From positions 54,270-118,269 of the forward strand of contig NZ_QKVM01000011.1 in assembly GCF_003231305.1 (NCBI RefSeq): 64,000 bases of DNA. Reading direction: 5' to 3'. The notes beneath the pieces were generated by a model. It searched no databases. It was not told where the DNA came from and saw only the letters and a list, made by a program, of their open reading frames with translations. Below, piece after piece: positions 35,801 to 43,862 of this stretch. Within the stretch, counting starts at the first letter, position 1. Each line of letters opens with the position of its first letter. A program made the translations under genes and the position numbers. The stretch is from Pseudomonas sichuanensis. Its GTDB lineage: Bacteria > Pseudomonadota > Gammaproteobacteria > Pseudomonadales > Pseudomonadaceae.

Positions 35801-36891
35801 ACTACAGCAAGCAGCAGCCTTGGCTGGCGCCGCTGTTGGAAAACCGCTTGCTCAACGGCCCAGGCTCGACCAAGGAAACCCGCCAGCTGGTGTTCGACCT
35901 GAGCGGCAGCGGTTTCACCTATCAGCCCGGCGATGCCTTGGGCGTGTGGCCGCGCAACTGCCCGGCGCTGGTCAGCGAACTGCTGGCGCTGATGCAGCTC
36001 GATGGCCAGGCTCAGGTCGAGCTCAAGGGGCACGCACCGATGCCCCTGGCCGTGGCCCTGGAGCGGCACCTGGAAATCGCCCGGGTTACCCCGCAGCAGC
36101 TTGACGTGTTCAGCCGGTCGGCCGAGGCGTTGCGCGAATTGCTGCAGGACAAAACTGCATTGAGAGACTGGCTGTGGGGCCGTCAGTTGGCCGACGTGCT
36201 GCGCGAATACCCCCAGCAGTTGGCGTTGGATGCCTGGCTGGCGCTGCTCAAACCGCTGCAGCCACGCCTGTATTCGATCAGTTCCAGCCCCGCCGCGCAC
36301 CCTGGGCAGGTGCACCTGACGATGGCCACGGTGCGCTACGGCGAGCGCAAAGGGGTGTGCTCGGCGTTCCTCGCCGACCGGGCTCAGGCACTGGAAGTGG
36401 CGATCTTCCCGCAGCCGTCCAGGCACTTCCGCCTGCCCGAGGACGATAGCCTGCCGATCATCATGATCGGGCCCGGTACCGGTGTGGCGCCGTTTCGCGC
36501 GTTCCTCCAGGAGCGTGAGGTGCGCGCGGCCAGCGGCGGCAACTGGCTGTTCTTCGGCGAGCAGCAGGCGGCCTGCGATTTCTATTACCGCGAGCAACTG
36601 GAGGCCTGGCAGGTCAGTGGGCACCTGCGCCTGAGCACGGCGTTTTCCCGCGATCAGGCCGAGAAGATCTATGTGCAGCAGCGCCTGCTGGAACACGGCG
36701 CCGAGCTGTGGCAGTGGTTGCAGGCGGGGGCGTATGTGTACATCTGCGGCGATGCCCAGCGCATGGCCAGGGATGTGGATGCGGCGCTGCGCCAATTGGT
36801 GGCCGAACACGGCGGCATGGATGCGGCGGCGGCGGATGCCTATGTCGAGGCCTTGGGGCGCGACAAGCGTTATCGGCGGGATGTGTACTGA
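32878..36891 (+). CDS. nasA: Assimilatory nitrate reductase fused to a CysJ-like flavoprotein reductase
   Basis: The 1337-residue protein is a natural fusion. Residues 1 to about 690 form the molybdopterin nitrate reductase, with a [4Fe-4S] site at Cys10, Cys13, Cys17 and Cys45 and the block [15 protein letters not shown]; a molydopterin-dinucleotide domain ends near [17 protein letters not shown]. From residue 818 a flavodoxin-like FMN domain ([15 protein letters not shown]) begins, then an FAD/NADP-binding unit with [14 protein letters not shown] and [18 protein letters not shown]. The NADPH-to-Mo electron path is thus in one cytoplasmic polypeptide, and the usual separate NasB/NasC subunit is not needed. 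AGGAG at 32866-32870 precedes the ATG. Confidence 0.94.
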   Translation: MSSSQVRSVCPYCGVGCGIVMSVSDGQVVKVSGDKQHPSNFGRLCTKGLTAHVPLSAGRMAHAFVRRQRSQQPVRSGMDQAIAEAAARLRAIIDAHGPDAVALYVSGQMSLEAQYLANKLAKGFIRTRHIESNSRLCMASAGSGYKQSLGADGPPGSYQDFERAEVFLVIGANMADCHPILFLRLLDRVKAGARLIVVDPRRSATADKADLFLQLRPGSDLALLNGLLHLLHVNGHTDADFIARHTEGWDELPAFLADYTPARVAAITGLSEADIHAAARLIGEAGEWMSCWTMGLNQSIHGTWHSNALCNLHLATGAICRPGSGPFSLTGQPNAMGGREMGYMGPGLPGQRSAQVAADRAFVEQQWQLPPGHLRSEGGEGTVALFEQMKAGEVKACWIICSNPVASVANRQQVIDGLGQAELVISQDAFLDSETNRHADILLPAALWAEGEGVMINSERNLTLMPRAVAAPGESLEDWRIIARIACAMGYAEAFDYPDAEAVYEEIRRFWNPATGYDLRGIGYAELRQGPRQWPCAPGQSGDRSPLRYCNDGLSQHLLRDAQGERPALAFPTPSGKARFFARPWLPPAELPDDGYPFVLNTGRVQHQWHTLTKTGKVPSLNKLEPGPFVEIHPDDARRLGIADQDQVAIRSRRGQALLPARLSDRVLPGGCFAPFHWNDLYGEQLAINAVTCDAVDPTSLQPAFKHCAVALERVAGERIEALDLTTATPSEPAAMPTTILSRLLGLDALPAPVLAEDERHYLQGFLLGLGQARSEGVPSLPASAPLAPARRLFVDGLLAGLFAQPAPAPVVNDAAPCHHVLWASQTGTGEALAERCAQHLREAGLAVQLSCMEAMTPAQLQGAASVVLIASTFGDGEAPDSGAAFWQALQGEAGAHCAALPFAVLALGDSSYDQFCGFGRRLDQRLAELGGRRLLARVDCEPEHDEAFAAWLAALLPELGSVVPVCIAPEPAENYSKQQPWLAPLLENRLLNGPGSTKETRQLVFDLSGSGFTYQPGDALGVWPRNCPALVSELLALMQLDGQAQVELKGHAPMPLAVALERHLEIARVTPQQLDVFSRSAEALRELLQDKTALRDWLWGRQLADVLREYPQQLALDAWLALLKPLQPRLYSISSSPAAHPGQVHLTMATVRYGERKGVCSAFLADRAQALEVAIFPQPSRHFRLPEDDSLPIIMIGPGTGVAPFRAFLQEREVRAASGGNWLFFGEQQAACDFYYREQLEAWQVSGHLRLSTAFSRDQAEKIYVQQRLLEHGAELWQWLQAGAYVYICGDAQRMARDVDAALRQLVAEHGGMDAAAADAYVEALGRDKRYRRDVY

Positions 36892-36912
36892 GTGCACCGC
36901 GTTGGGGAACGG

Positions 36913-36929
36913 TGCACCTTGGCTGTGCA
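36913..36929. promoter_or_regulatory. Candidate NtrC site upstream of nirB
   Basis: TGCACCTTGGCTGTGCA matches the NtrC consensus TGCACC-N5-GGTGCA at 11 of 12 positions. It lies about 138 bases before the sigma-54 -24 element, a normal distance for an enhancer site. A further TGCACC half-site lies at 36893-36898. Confidence 0.55.
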
Positions 36930-36944
36930 TTCATGGGTGCCTGC

Positions 36945-37026
36945 GCCGGCCTCTTCGCGGGTAAACCCGCTCCCACAGGAGCAGTGCAGGCCCTGTGGGA
37001 GCGGGTTTACCCGCGAAGAGGCCGGC
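36945..37026. repeat. REP inverted pair, variant core
   Basis: Arms 36945-36979 and 36992-37026 (35 bases, core CGCGGGTAAACCCGCTCCCA) are perfect reverse complements separated by 12 bases. The element sits between the NtrC site and the nirB promoter. Confidence 0.93.
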
Positions 37027-37048
37027 GAAGCAACGCGACATGATGGTC

Positions 37049-37065
37049 TTGGCACAGTCTCTGCT
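37049..37065 (+). promoter_or_regulatory. Sigma-54 promoter of nirBD
   Basis: TTGGCACAGTCTCTGCT has GG at 37051-37052 and GC at 37063-37064 with 10 bases between; TTGGCAC is the consensus -24 block. The start site would be near 37076, just upstream of the ANTAR hairpin. Confidence 0.75.
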
Positions 37066-37082
37066 TTGACAGATTCACAACA

Positions 37083-37115
37083 GCCCCACTGATCAACGGC
37101 GATCAACCCAGGGGC
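37083..37115 (+). promoter_or_regulatory. ANTAR-type RNA hairpin in the nirB leader
   Basis: TGATC/GATCA (37090-37105) closes the six-base loop AACGGC, with A at position 1 and G at position 4 as ANTAR proteins require. GCCCC (37083-37087) and GGGGC (37111-37115) can extend the stem beyond an internal loop. The loop differs from the nasA copy (AACGCC) by one base. Confidence 0.75.
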
Positions 37116-37136
37116 CTCACATCGATGAGTACAGGC

Positions 37137-37177
37137 AAAGGCGCCTGGAGCTTACGCTCCAGGCGCCTTTTTGTTTT
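37137..37177 (+). terminator. Strong leader terminator (attenuator) before nirB
   Basis: A perfect 15-bp stem, AAAGGCGCCTGGAGC against GCTCCAGGCGCCTTT with loop TTAC, is followed by a T-rich run. It lies between the ANTAR hairpin and the ATG at 37197, so nirBD expression must require antitermination. Confidence 0.9.
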
Positions 37178-37196
37178 CCGTGATCGAGGAACGGCT

Positions 37197-39749
37197 ATGA
37201 AGGCAACAGCGAACGGCGCACAACGGGCACGACTGGTCATCGTCGGCAACGGCATGGTCGGCCACCACTGTGTCGAACAACTGATCGGGCAGGGCGCACT
37301 CGAGCGCTTCGAGCTGCATGTATTCGGTGAAGAGCGCCAGCGTGCCTACGACCGGGTGCACCTGTCGGAGTACTTCGCCGGCAGTTGTGCAGAGACCCTT
37401 GCGCTGTGCGAGCAGGGCTATTACGGCGACCACGGCGTGCACCTGCACCTGGGCGAGGCGGTGCTGCAGATCGACCGTGAGTGCTGCGAGGTGGTCACTG
37501 CCGAGGGCCGTTACGGCTACGACCAGCTGGTGCTGGCCACCGGTTCCTACCCGTTCGTGCCGCCGGTCGAAGGCTGTAGCGGCAACGCCCGCCTGGTCTA
37601 CCGCAGCCTCGATGACCTCGACGCGATCCGCGCCGCCGCCAGCGACGCCCGCCGTGGCGTGGTGGTCGGTGGTGGCCTGCTGGGGCTGGAAGCGGCCAAC
37701 GCACTCAAGTCGCTGGGGCTGGAGGCCCATGTGGTGGAGTTCGCGCCCCGGCTGATGCCGGTGCAACTGGACAGCGACGGTGGCGCGGCACTCAAGGCGC
37801 AGATCGAAGCGCTGGGCGTGGGCGTGCACCTGTCCCGCGCCACCCAGTCGGTGAGTGCCGGCGAAGGCTACCGCTACCGCATGAACTTCGACGGCGGCGA
37901 ACACCTTGAAACCGACCTGATCGTCTTCTCTGCCGGTATCCGCCCCCAGGATGCCCTGGGCCGGGCCAGTGGCCTTGCGATCGCCGCCCGGGGGGGCGTG
38001 GTGATCGACAATCACTGCCGCACCAGCGATCCACGGATTTTCGCCATCGGCGAGTGCGCCTCGTGGAATGGCAGCGTGTTCGGCCTGGTCGCCCCGGGCT
38101 ACGCCATGGCGCGCAACCTGGCGGCGCTGCTGATGGGGGCGGCGGCCAGCGAATTCACCGGCGCCGACATGTCGACCAAGCTCAAGCTGCTGGGGGTGGA
38201 TGTCGGCTCCATCGGCGATGCCCACGGCGCCACGCCGGGCGCGCGCAGCTACCGCTTCATCGACGAGGCCAACGCCAGCTACCGCCGGCTGGTGGTGGAC
38301 GCCAGCGGCAAGCAGGTGATCGGCGCGGTGCTGGTGGGCGACAACAGCTATTACGACACCCTGCTGCAATACGCCCAGAACGGCATCAGGCTGCCGGCCG
38401 ACCCGGCCGCGCTGATCCTGCCCCAAAGTGCAGGCGCGCCGGCGCTGGGCGCCGATGCACTGCCCGACAGCGCGACCATCTGCTCGTGCCACAACGTCAG
38501 CAAGGGCGCGGTGTGCGCGGCCATCGACAGCGGCTGTGGCGATCTGGCCTCGGTCAAGGCCTGCACCAAGGCCGCCAGCGGTTGCGGCGGCTGCGCGGCG
38601 TTGCTCAAGCAGGTCTTCGAACACGAGCTGAGCGCCCGCGGCGTGGCCGTCGACAAGAGCCTGTGCGAGCACTTTGCCTATACCCGCCAGGAGCTTTACG
38701 GGCTGGTGCGGGTCGAGGGCATCCGCAGCTTCCACGAGCTGCTCGAACGCCACGGCAAGGGCCATGTCGGCTGTGACATCTGCAAGCCGGCGGTGGGCAA
38801 CATCCTCGCCTCGTGCTGGAACCAGCCGATCATGGACCCGGCGCTGGTGCCGCTGCAGGACACCAACGACACCTTCATGGCCAACATGCAGAAAAACGGT
38901 ACCTATTCGGTGGTGCCGCGCATCCCCGGTGGCGAGATCACCCCGGAAAAGCTCATCGTGATCGGCCAGGTGGCCAAGAAATACGACCTCTACACCAAGA
39001 TCACCGGCGGCCAGCGCATCGACCTGTTCGGCGCCCAGCTGCACGAACTGCCGCTGATCTGGGGCGAACTGATCGAGGCCGGGTTCGAGACCGGCCACGC
39101 CTACGGCAAGTCGACCCGTACGGTGAAGTCGTGCGTGGGCAGCACCTGGTGCCGCTACGGCGTGCAGGACAGCGTGGCCATGGCGTTGCGCCTGGAGGAC
39201 CGCTACAAGGGCCTGCGCTCGCCGCACAAGCTCAAGTTCGCGGTGTCTGGCTGCACCCGCGAGTGCGCCGAGGCGCAGAGCAAGGACATCGGCGTGATCG
39301 CCACCGACAAGGGCTGGAACCTGTACGTGTGCGGCAACGGCGGCATGCGCCCGCGCCACGCCGAGCTGTTCGCCACCGACCTGGACGATGAAACCCTGGT
39401 GCGGCTGATCGACCGGGTGCTGATGTTCTACATCCGCACCGCCGACAAGCTGCAGCGCACCTCGGTCTGGCGCGAAGGGCTGGACGGCGGGCTGGACTAC
39501 CTCAAGCAGGTGATCCTCGACGACAGCCTGGGCCTGGCCGCCGAGCTGGAAGCGCAGATGCAGCATGTGGTCGAACAGTATGAATGCGAGTGGGCCAACG
39601 CCCTGAACGACCCGGAAAAACTCAAGCGCTTTCGCACCTTCGTCAACGACCGGCGCGCCGACCCCGATGTGCACTTCGTCCGCGAGCGCGGCCAGCGCCG
39701 GCCTGCTGCAGCGTTGCACCTGATCCCGACCCATGAGGAGGCTGTCTGA
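37197..39749 (+). CDS. nirB: Assimilatory nitrite reductase large subunit NirB
   Basis: The 850-residue protein has the full NirB layout. An FAD/NAD(P) domain (RARLVIVGNGMVGHHCVEQL, then RGVVVGGGLLGLEAANAL) is followed by a BFD-like [2Fe-2S] domain (ATICSCHNVSKG and ASGCGGCAALL, residues about 420-480) and then the siroheme/[4Fe-4S] domain with CVGSTWCRYG and VSGCTRECAEAQSKDIGVIA. NirB reduces nitrite to ammonium with NAD(P)H. The ATG at 37197 is chosen because the frame starting at 37125 would translate the terminator stem. The stop overlaps nirD by one base. Confidence 0.96.
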   Translation: MKATANGAQRARLVIVGNGMVGHHCVEQLIGQGALERFELHVFGEERQRAYDRVHLSEYFAGSCAETLALCEQGYYGDHGVHLHLGEAVLQIDRECCEVVTAEGRYGYDQLVLATGSYPFVPPVEGCSGNARLVYRSLDDLDAIRAAASDARRGVVVGGGLLGLEAANALKSLGLEAHVVEFAPRLMPVQLDSDGGAALKAQIEALGVGVHLSRATQSVSAGEGYRYRMNFDGGEHLETDLIVFSAGIRPQDALGRASGLAIAARGGVVIDNHCRTSDPRIFAIGECASWNGSVFGLVAPGYAMARNLAALLMGAAASEFTGADMSTKLKLLGVDVGSIGDAHGATPGARSYRFIDEANASYRRLVVDASGKQVIGAVLVGDNSYYDTLLQYAQNGIRLPADPAALILPQSAGAPALGADALPDSATICSCHNVSKGAVCAAIDSGCGDLASVKACTKAASGCGGCAALLKQVFEHELSARGVAVDKSLCEHFAYTRQELYGLVRVEGIRSFHELLERHGKGHVGCDICKPAVGNILASCWNQPIMDPALVPLQDTNDTFMANMQKNGTYSVVPRIPGGEITPEKLIVIGQVAKKYDLYTKITGGQRIDLFGAQLHELPLIWGELIEAGFETGHAYGKSTRTVKSCVGSTWCRYGVQDSVAMALRLEDRYKGLRSPHKLKFAVSGCTRECAEAQSKDIGVIATDKGWNLYVCGNGGMRPRHAELFATDLDDETLVRLIDRVLMFYIRTADKLQRTSVWREGLDGGLDYLKQVILDDSLGLAAELEAQMQHVVEQYECEWANALNDPEKLKRFRTFVNDRRADPDVHFVRERGQRRPAAALHLIPTHEEAV

Positions 39750-40111
39750 TGAACCTGTCCAATGCTGCTGTGGTAAACCCATCAAGCTGGCAGGCCGTGT
39801 GCCAGGCCGCCGATCTGGTCGCCGATTCCGGCGTGGTGGTCTGGCATGAGGGCGAGCAGGTGGCGCTGTTCTACCTGCCCGGGCACGCGCAGGCGCTGTA
39901 CGCCATCGGCAACCGCGACCCGCGCTCGGGGGCCAATATCATCGGCCGCGGGCTGGTGGGCAGCCTGCAGGGCGAGCTGGTGGTGGCGGCGCCGTTGTAC
40001 AAGCAGCATTTCAGCTTGATGGACGGGCGTTGCCTGGAGGATCCGGCGCAGCGGCTGCGGGTGTGGCCGGTGCGGGTGGCGGCGGGGCAGGTGGAGATTG
40101 GCTTGGGCTGA
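39749..40111 (+). CDS. nirD: Nitrite reductase small subunit NirD
   Basis: The 120-residue protein has the Rieske-like fold of NirD (GEQVALFYLPGHAQALYAIG, then NRDPRSGANIIGRGLVG and PLYKQHFSLMDGRCL). The Cys-His pairs that bind the Rieske cluster are missing, as is normal for NirD. It is required with NirB for nitrite reduction. The start ATG shares its first base with the nirB stop, so the two are translated together. Confidence 0.95.
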   Translation: MNLSNAAVVNPSSWQAVCQAADLVADSGVVVWHEGEQVALFYLPGHAQALYAIGNRDPRSGANIIGRGLVGSLQGELVVAAPLYKQHFSLMDGRCLEDPAQRLRVWPVRVAAGQVEIGLG

Positions 40112-40212
40112 CGGTTTGATATTGCTTGGGGCTGCGCAGCGCCCCCGGCAACCCCAAGGCATGTGCGATGGATCGGATTACAGAGCATCCCCGCGCAGAT
40201 ACACTGCCTCGC

Positions 40213-41145
40213 ATGAACCTCGACACCCGCATCAAGTTCCGCCACCTGCTGTGCTTCCTGGAGATTGCCCGGCAGGGCAGCCTGGCCCGTGCCGCCGATG
40301 TGCTTGCCATCAGCCAGCCGGCCATTTCCAAGACCCTCAAGGAACTGGAAGACCTGCTCGAAGCGCGGCTGTTCGAGCGCACCCACCTGGGCGTCACCCT
40401 GACCCCCGCCGGCACCCGTTTCATGCGTTACGCCGGGCCCAGCGTGCAGGCCCTGCGCGATGGCGTGGGCAGTGTGCGCGGCGATGCCAGGACGCCCTCG
40501 CAGGTGCGTATCGGCGTGCTGTCGACGGTCGAGGGCCTGCTGATGCCCGAAGTGCTGTGCCGCCTGCACCAGCGCCATGAAGCACTGGTGATCAGCGTGG
40601 TCACCGGGGTCAGCGCGCAATTGCTCGGGCAACTGCGCCTTGGCGAGTTGGAACTGGTGGTCGGGCGCATGACCGACAGCCCGCAGATCCAGGGCCTGTC
40701 GTTCGAGCACCTGTACAGCGAATCGATGGCCCTGGTGGTGCGCCCGGGCCACCCGCTGCTGGCCAGCACACCGGTGGAGCGGGCGCAGGTGGGGGCTTAC
40801 GCGCTGGTGCTGCCGCCCCAGGGCACCACCATTCGCCAGCACGCCGACAGCCTGTTCGTGCAGTGCGGTATCCCGCTGCCGGCCCAACGCCTGGAAACCT
40901 TGTCGCTGGCCTTGAGCCGCCGTTACCTGCTGGGCAGCGATGCGCTGTGGGTGGCGCCGCGCGACGCGGTGCTGCTCGACCTGCGCCGTAACGAACTGGC
41001 CGAGCTGGACCTGGGCGTACGCGAGCCAGGCGGCTCGGTGGGCATCTGCCGCAACGCCGCCTTGCCGGCGAGCCTGCCCGCGCAGTGGGTGTGTGAAGTG
41101 CTGCGCGAGGTAGCCGGGCAGTACCGGGACGGCCTGTACCCCTGA
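40213..41145 (+). CDS. LysR-family regulator of the PcaQ/GbpR type
   Basis: The 310-residue protein has an N-terminal HTH in FRHLLCFLEIARQGSLARAA, followed by VLAISQPAISKTLKELEDLL, with the wider spacing typical of the PcaQ branch of LysR proteins. The effector domain from about residue 95 has GTTIRQHADSLF and SLALSRRYLLGSDALW. I chose the ATG at 40213 because upstream residues lie outside the LysR fold. No pca genes are next to it here, so its target and inducer are unknown. It could equally be a sugar or aromatic-acid regulator. Confidence 0.8.
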   Translation: MNLDTRIKFRHLLCFLEIARQGSLARAADVLAISQPAISKTLKELEDLLEARLFERTHLGVTLTPAGTRFMRYAGPSVQALRDGVGSVRGDARTPSQVRIGVLSTVEGLLMPEVLCRLHQRHEALVISVVTGVSAQLLGQLRLGELELVVGRMTDSPQIQGLSFEHLYSESMALVVRPGHPLLASTPVERAQVGAYALVLPPQGTTIRQHADSLFVQCGIPLPAQRLETLSLALSRRYLLGSDALWVAPRDAVLLDLRRNELAELDLGVREPGGSVGICRNAALPASLPAQWVCEVLREVAGQYRDGLYP

Positions 41146-41392
41146 ACGGGCCATTGCGCGTGGCCTCGGGGCCCTTTATCAGGCACTGGATCGAGGGGTG
41201 TGATGGCGATCTGGTACTTCTCCGTCGACGCAATTCGCACTGCACGACCTGGTGCCGTGACATCAGCAGTTTCAATACCGGAACTTATCGGGCTTTCCCG
41301 GCTCCTATGCCGGTAGCCATTGGTCGTGGCCGCCTGATAAGCTCGCGGCTTTACCCTGATTTGCCCCTTTGGCGCATGAACAAGGAATCAGC

Positions 41393-42121
41393 ATGAAACA
41401 AACTCGTCTGGCGGCTGCGGTTGCCCTGGTAGGTCTGGTGCTGGCGGGCTGCGACGCCCAGACCAGCAGCGTCGAACTGAAGACTCCGGCACAGAAAGCT
41501 TCCTACGGTATCGGCCTGAACATGGGCAAGAGCCTGGCTCAGGAAGGCATGGACGACCTGGATTCGAAAGCTGTCGCCCAAGGTATCGAGGACGCGGTTG
41601 GCAAGAAAGAACAGCGCCTGAAGGACGAAGAGCTGGTCGAGGCCTTCTCCGCCCTGCAGAAGCGCGCCGAAGAACGCCTGGCCAAGGCCAGCGAAGAAGC
41701 TGCCGCCAACGGCAAGAAGTTCCTGGAAGAAAACGCCAAGAAGGCCGGCGTGGTCACCACGGCTTCGGGCCTGCAGTACGAAGTGGTGAAGAAGGCCGAT
41801 GGCCCGCAGCCAAAACCGACTGATGTCGTGACCGTTCACTACGAAGGCAAGCTGATCGACGGCAAGGTGTTCGATAGCTCCGTCGAGCGCGGCGCCCCCA
41901 TCGACCTGCCGGTCAGCGGCGTGATCCCGGGTTGGGTCGAAGGCCTGCAACTGATGCATGTCGGCGAGAAGTACAAGCTGTACATCCCGGCTGAGCTGGC
42001 CTACGGCGCCCAGAGCCCGAGCCCTCTGATCCCGGCCAACTCGGTCCTGGTCTTCGACCTGGAACTGCTGGGCATCAAAGACCCGAGCAAGCAGGACGCC
42101 GAACCAGCCCAGGCTGAGTAA
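41393..42121 (+). CDS. FKBP-type peptidyl-prolyl isomerase lipoprotein
   Basis: The 242-residue protein begins with a lipoprotein signal MKQTRLAAAVALVGLVLAGC, with the lipidated Cys at residue 20 in LAGC. Residue 21 is Asp, which in E. coli keeps a lipoprotein in the inner membrane, facing the periplasm. An FkpA-like helical dimerisation region follows (residues about 30-125) and then the FKBP domain with VVTVHYEGKLIDGKVFDSS and GVIPGWVEGLQLMHVGEKY. It should speed proline isomerisation and act as a chaperone for exported proteins. AAGGAA precedes the ATG. Confidence 0.92.
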   Translation: MKQTRLAAAVALVGLVLAGCDAQTSSVELKTPAQKASYGIGLNMGKSLAQEGMDDLDSKAVAQGIEDAVGKKEQRLKDEELVEAFSALQKRAEERLAKASEEAAANGKKFLEENAKKAGVVTTASGLQYEVVKKADGPQPKPTDVVTVHYEGKLIDGKVFDSSVERGAPIDLPVSGVIPGWVEGLQLMHVGEKYKLYIPAELAYGAQSPSPLIPANSVLVFDLELLGIKDPSKQDAEPAQAE

Positions 42122-42138
42122 GCGCAACCTTTGCTGTA

Positions 42139-42175
42139 CCACGACGCCCCGTTTCGACGGGGCGTCGTCGTTTTT
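42139..42175 (+). terminator. Intrinsic terminator after the FKBP gene
   Basis: ACGACGCCCCG and CGGGGCGTCGT form an 11-bp stem (loop TTTCGA) followed by CGTTTTT. Confidence 0.92.
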
Positions 42176-42356
42176 GCCGGTGGTTGACGCGAACCGCTGG
42201 CGTCCTTCACTGTCGCAAGCAATGCCGTGGGTGATCCTGCGGCGGGTTGTCGCAAAACGTTTGCGCGATTGAAACGGCTGTGTAAAAAACGCCCGATCCG
42301 TGCCCGGCCCTTGTCCGGCGGGCACCGAGCGGTGCAAAGGCGGTCCTGTTCACAAG

Positions 42357-42381
42357 GTTATCCACAATAAATGTGGATAAC
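42357..42381. promoter_or_regulatory. Perfect inverted DnaA-box pair upstream of the DUF1232 gene
   Basis: GTTATCCACA (42357-42366) and TGTGGATAAC (42372-42381) are perfect 10-base inverted arms with the spacer ATAAA. Each arm contains a consensus DnaA box TTATCCACA. It lies 23 bases before the next gene's ATG and may regulate it. Confidence 0.65.
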
Positions 42382-42403
42382 TGTCCGTTGCTCTGGAGGT
42401 TGC

Positions 42404-42844
42404 ATGAGCGCTCCCTGGAATTTCGCCCGTTTTCTGCCGCTTGCCGAGCGCCTGCTCAGCCGTGGCCGTTTGCCGGCACTGTTGTTCGCGGTCGCGCGCA
42501 AGGGGCCCAAACTTGGCCAGTTGCGCGAGGATGTGCGGCTGATGCAGGCCCTGTGCCTGGCCTGGTGGCGCGGCGAGTACCGTGCCGTGAGCCCCAAGGC
42601 GCTGGTGACCATCGTCGCCGGGCTGCTGTATTTCGTCAGCCCCCTGGATGCGATCCCCGACTGGTTGCTGGGTGTGGGCCTGCTTGACGATATTGCCGTG
42701 CTCGGCTGGGTGCTCAAGACCGTGGCCGATGAGCTGAGCCGCTTCAGGGCCTGGCGCGACAGCCAGGCGCCGGAGAAACTGCGGGTGGTCGAGCGCTTGC
42801 CGGACACGCCCGAGGCGCTGCGCCTGGAGCGTCCCAACCGCTGA
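42404..42844 (+). CDS. DUF1232 (YkvA-like) membrane-associated protein
   Basis: The 146-residue protein contains the DUF1232 core: VSPKALVTIVAGLLYFVSPL, then DAIPDWLLGVGLLDDIAVLGWVL. The conserved SPLDAIPD-type motif and one membrane-associated hairpin are the family hallmark. Function is unknown. TGGAGG (42394-42399) is a strong ribosome-binding site for the ATG at 42404. An inverted DnaA-box pair sits in its promoter. Confidence 0.88.
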   Translation: MSAPWNFARFLPLAERLLSRGRLPALLFAVARKGPKLGQLREDVRLMQALCLAWWRGEYRAVSPKALVTIVAGLLYFVSPLDAIPDWLLGVGLLDDIAVLGWVLKTVADELSRFRAWRDSQAPEKLRVVERLPDTPEALRLERPNR

Positions 42845-42880
42845 ACAAGCAGCGAGCGCACAGACCCCCGAGGTTGGTAA

Positions 42881-42904
42881 TATAATTGGCATAAGCGTTA
42901 TGCC
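42881..42904 (+). promoter_or_regulatory. XRE-gene promoter -10 and operator
   Basis: A consensus -10 box TATAAT (42881-42886) is followed immediately by the inverted repeat GGCATAA-GCG-TTATGCC (42888-42904), with perfect 7-bp arms. This position, just after the -10, fits repression by the encoded HTH protein. Confidence 0.65.
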
Positions 42905-42943
42905 TAGGGATTACATGCCGTGATCCAACGTCAAGGGGGTTGT

Positions 42944-43288
42944 ATGGGTATTCAGGTCATCAGCCGGGACGGTCAGCCCGAGTACGCAGTGGTTCCCTGG
43001 GAGCAGTATCAGGCGCTGCTGGTCTCCGCGGGCCAGGCACCTGCCACGGTGCCTGGCAACAGCGACACTGTCGAAGGCACAACCCAGAGCGCGAGCCTGC
43101 GTTCTTTGGACGAACTGGCGTCGTTGCGTCAGGCCAAGGGCCTGGCTCCCGAGCAACTGGCGCGCACGGTGGGCATCAGCCCGGCTTACCTGGCGATGAT
43201 CGAGGCCGGCGAGCGCCGCCCTGACGCAGCGATACTGCGCAGCCTGGCCTGGCACCTGGGCATTGGTGGCTGGAGCGAGCCATCATGA
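42944..43288 (+). CDS. XRE-family regulator with a Phd-like N-terminus
   Basis: The 114-residue protein has an N-terminal segment GIQVISRDGQPEYAVVPWEQ resembling Phd/YefM antitoxins. A C-terminal helix-turn-helix follows, reading ELASLRQAKGLAPEQLARTV, then GISPAYLAMIEAGERRPDAA. The ATG at 42944 follows AAGGGGGT, while the upstream GTG at 42920 lacks such a site. It overlaps the next gene by 4 bases and probably binds the palindrome at 42888-42904. The layout resembles a toxin-antitoxin unit. Confidence 0.8.
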   Translation: MGIQVISRDGQPEYAVVPWEQYQALLVSAGQAPATVPGNSDTVEGTTQSASLRSLDELASLRQAKGLAPEQLARTVGISPAYLAMIEAGERRPDAAILRSLAWHLGIGGWSEPS

Positions 43289-43653
43289 GCCAGGTCAGGA
43301 TCAGCCGTCAGCACTGGGAGAGCCTGCTGACCGAGCTCGACCTGGCCCGCCGACAACGCCACCTGCTCACTTACCGTGCATTGCTCGAACGCCTCCAGCT
43401 CCCCAGCCCTGCCATGCAGACTCTGACCGCCGCGCTGGAGTACCTGGCGCTGCTCGATGCCCGTGCCGAGCAGCCGTTGCGCAGCTCGCTGGTGATCAGC
43501 CAGGGCGCCAGCCGCCTGCCGCGTACCGGCTTTTTCGAATGTGTAGAGCGGCTGGGCAGGTTCAACGGGCCGGTGGATGGCATGGAGGCGGCGTCGTGGC
43601 ATGCCTCGGAAGTGGTGCGGGTGTTCGAGTATCGGTATCCGGAAGAGGCGTGA
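43285..43653 (+). CDS. Unknown protein coupled to the XRE regulator
   Basis: The 122-residue protein starts MSQVRISRQHWESLLTELDL and has a helical first half (ELDLARRQRHLLTYRALLER) and SQGASRLPRTGFFECVERLG in the second half. No known family or catalytic motif is recognised. Its ATG is inside the regulator's stop, so the two are made together. It might be the effector of a regulated pair, with the upstream protein as antitoxin or repressor. Confidence 0.75.
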   Translation: MSQVRISRQHWESLLTELDLARRQRHLLTYRALLERLQLPSPAMQTLTAALEYLALLDARAEQPLRSSLVISQGASRLPRTGFFECVERLGRFNGPVDGMEAASWHASEVVRVFEYRYPEEA

Positions 43654-43671
43654 ATCGGGTCGGCAGTGCCG

Positions 43672-43699
43672 GCCCCATCGCCGGCAAGCCAGCTCCCAC
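43672..43699. repeat. Single REP unit, variant
   Basis: CCCCATCGCCGGCAAGCCAG with following CTCCCACA matches the left arm of the 23747 element apart from one or two bases. No inverted partner of this type is adjacent. Confidence 0.8.
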
Positions 43700-43715
43700 A
43701 AGGGCTGCGTAACTT

Positions 43716-43834
43716 CTGTAGGAGCGGCCTTGAGTCGCGATAGGGCCGCAAAGCGGCCCCAGCTTCTTTGCGGAACCACATAAACTGCAGGGGCTGCTGC
43801 GCTGCCCTTTCGCGACCCAAGGCCGCTCCTACAA
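43716..43834. repeat. Second family of inverted repeat
   Basis: Arms 43716-43745 and 43805-43834 share GTAGGAGCGGCCTTG, then GTCGCGA, and are near-perfect reverse complements about 60 bases apart. This core differs from the CCCGCTCCCAC-type REPs, so at least two repeat families occur here. Confidence 0.85.
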
Positions 43835-43862
43835 CAAAGCAGTTGCTTCCACGCTTGCCCAT

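Noticed and set aside
37152..39785. 877-codon minus-strand ORF opposite nirB
   Set aside because: nirB has complete cofactor motifs across the same region, and the antisense frame has none.
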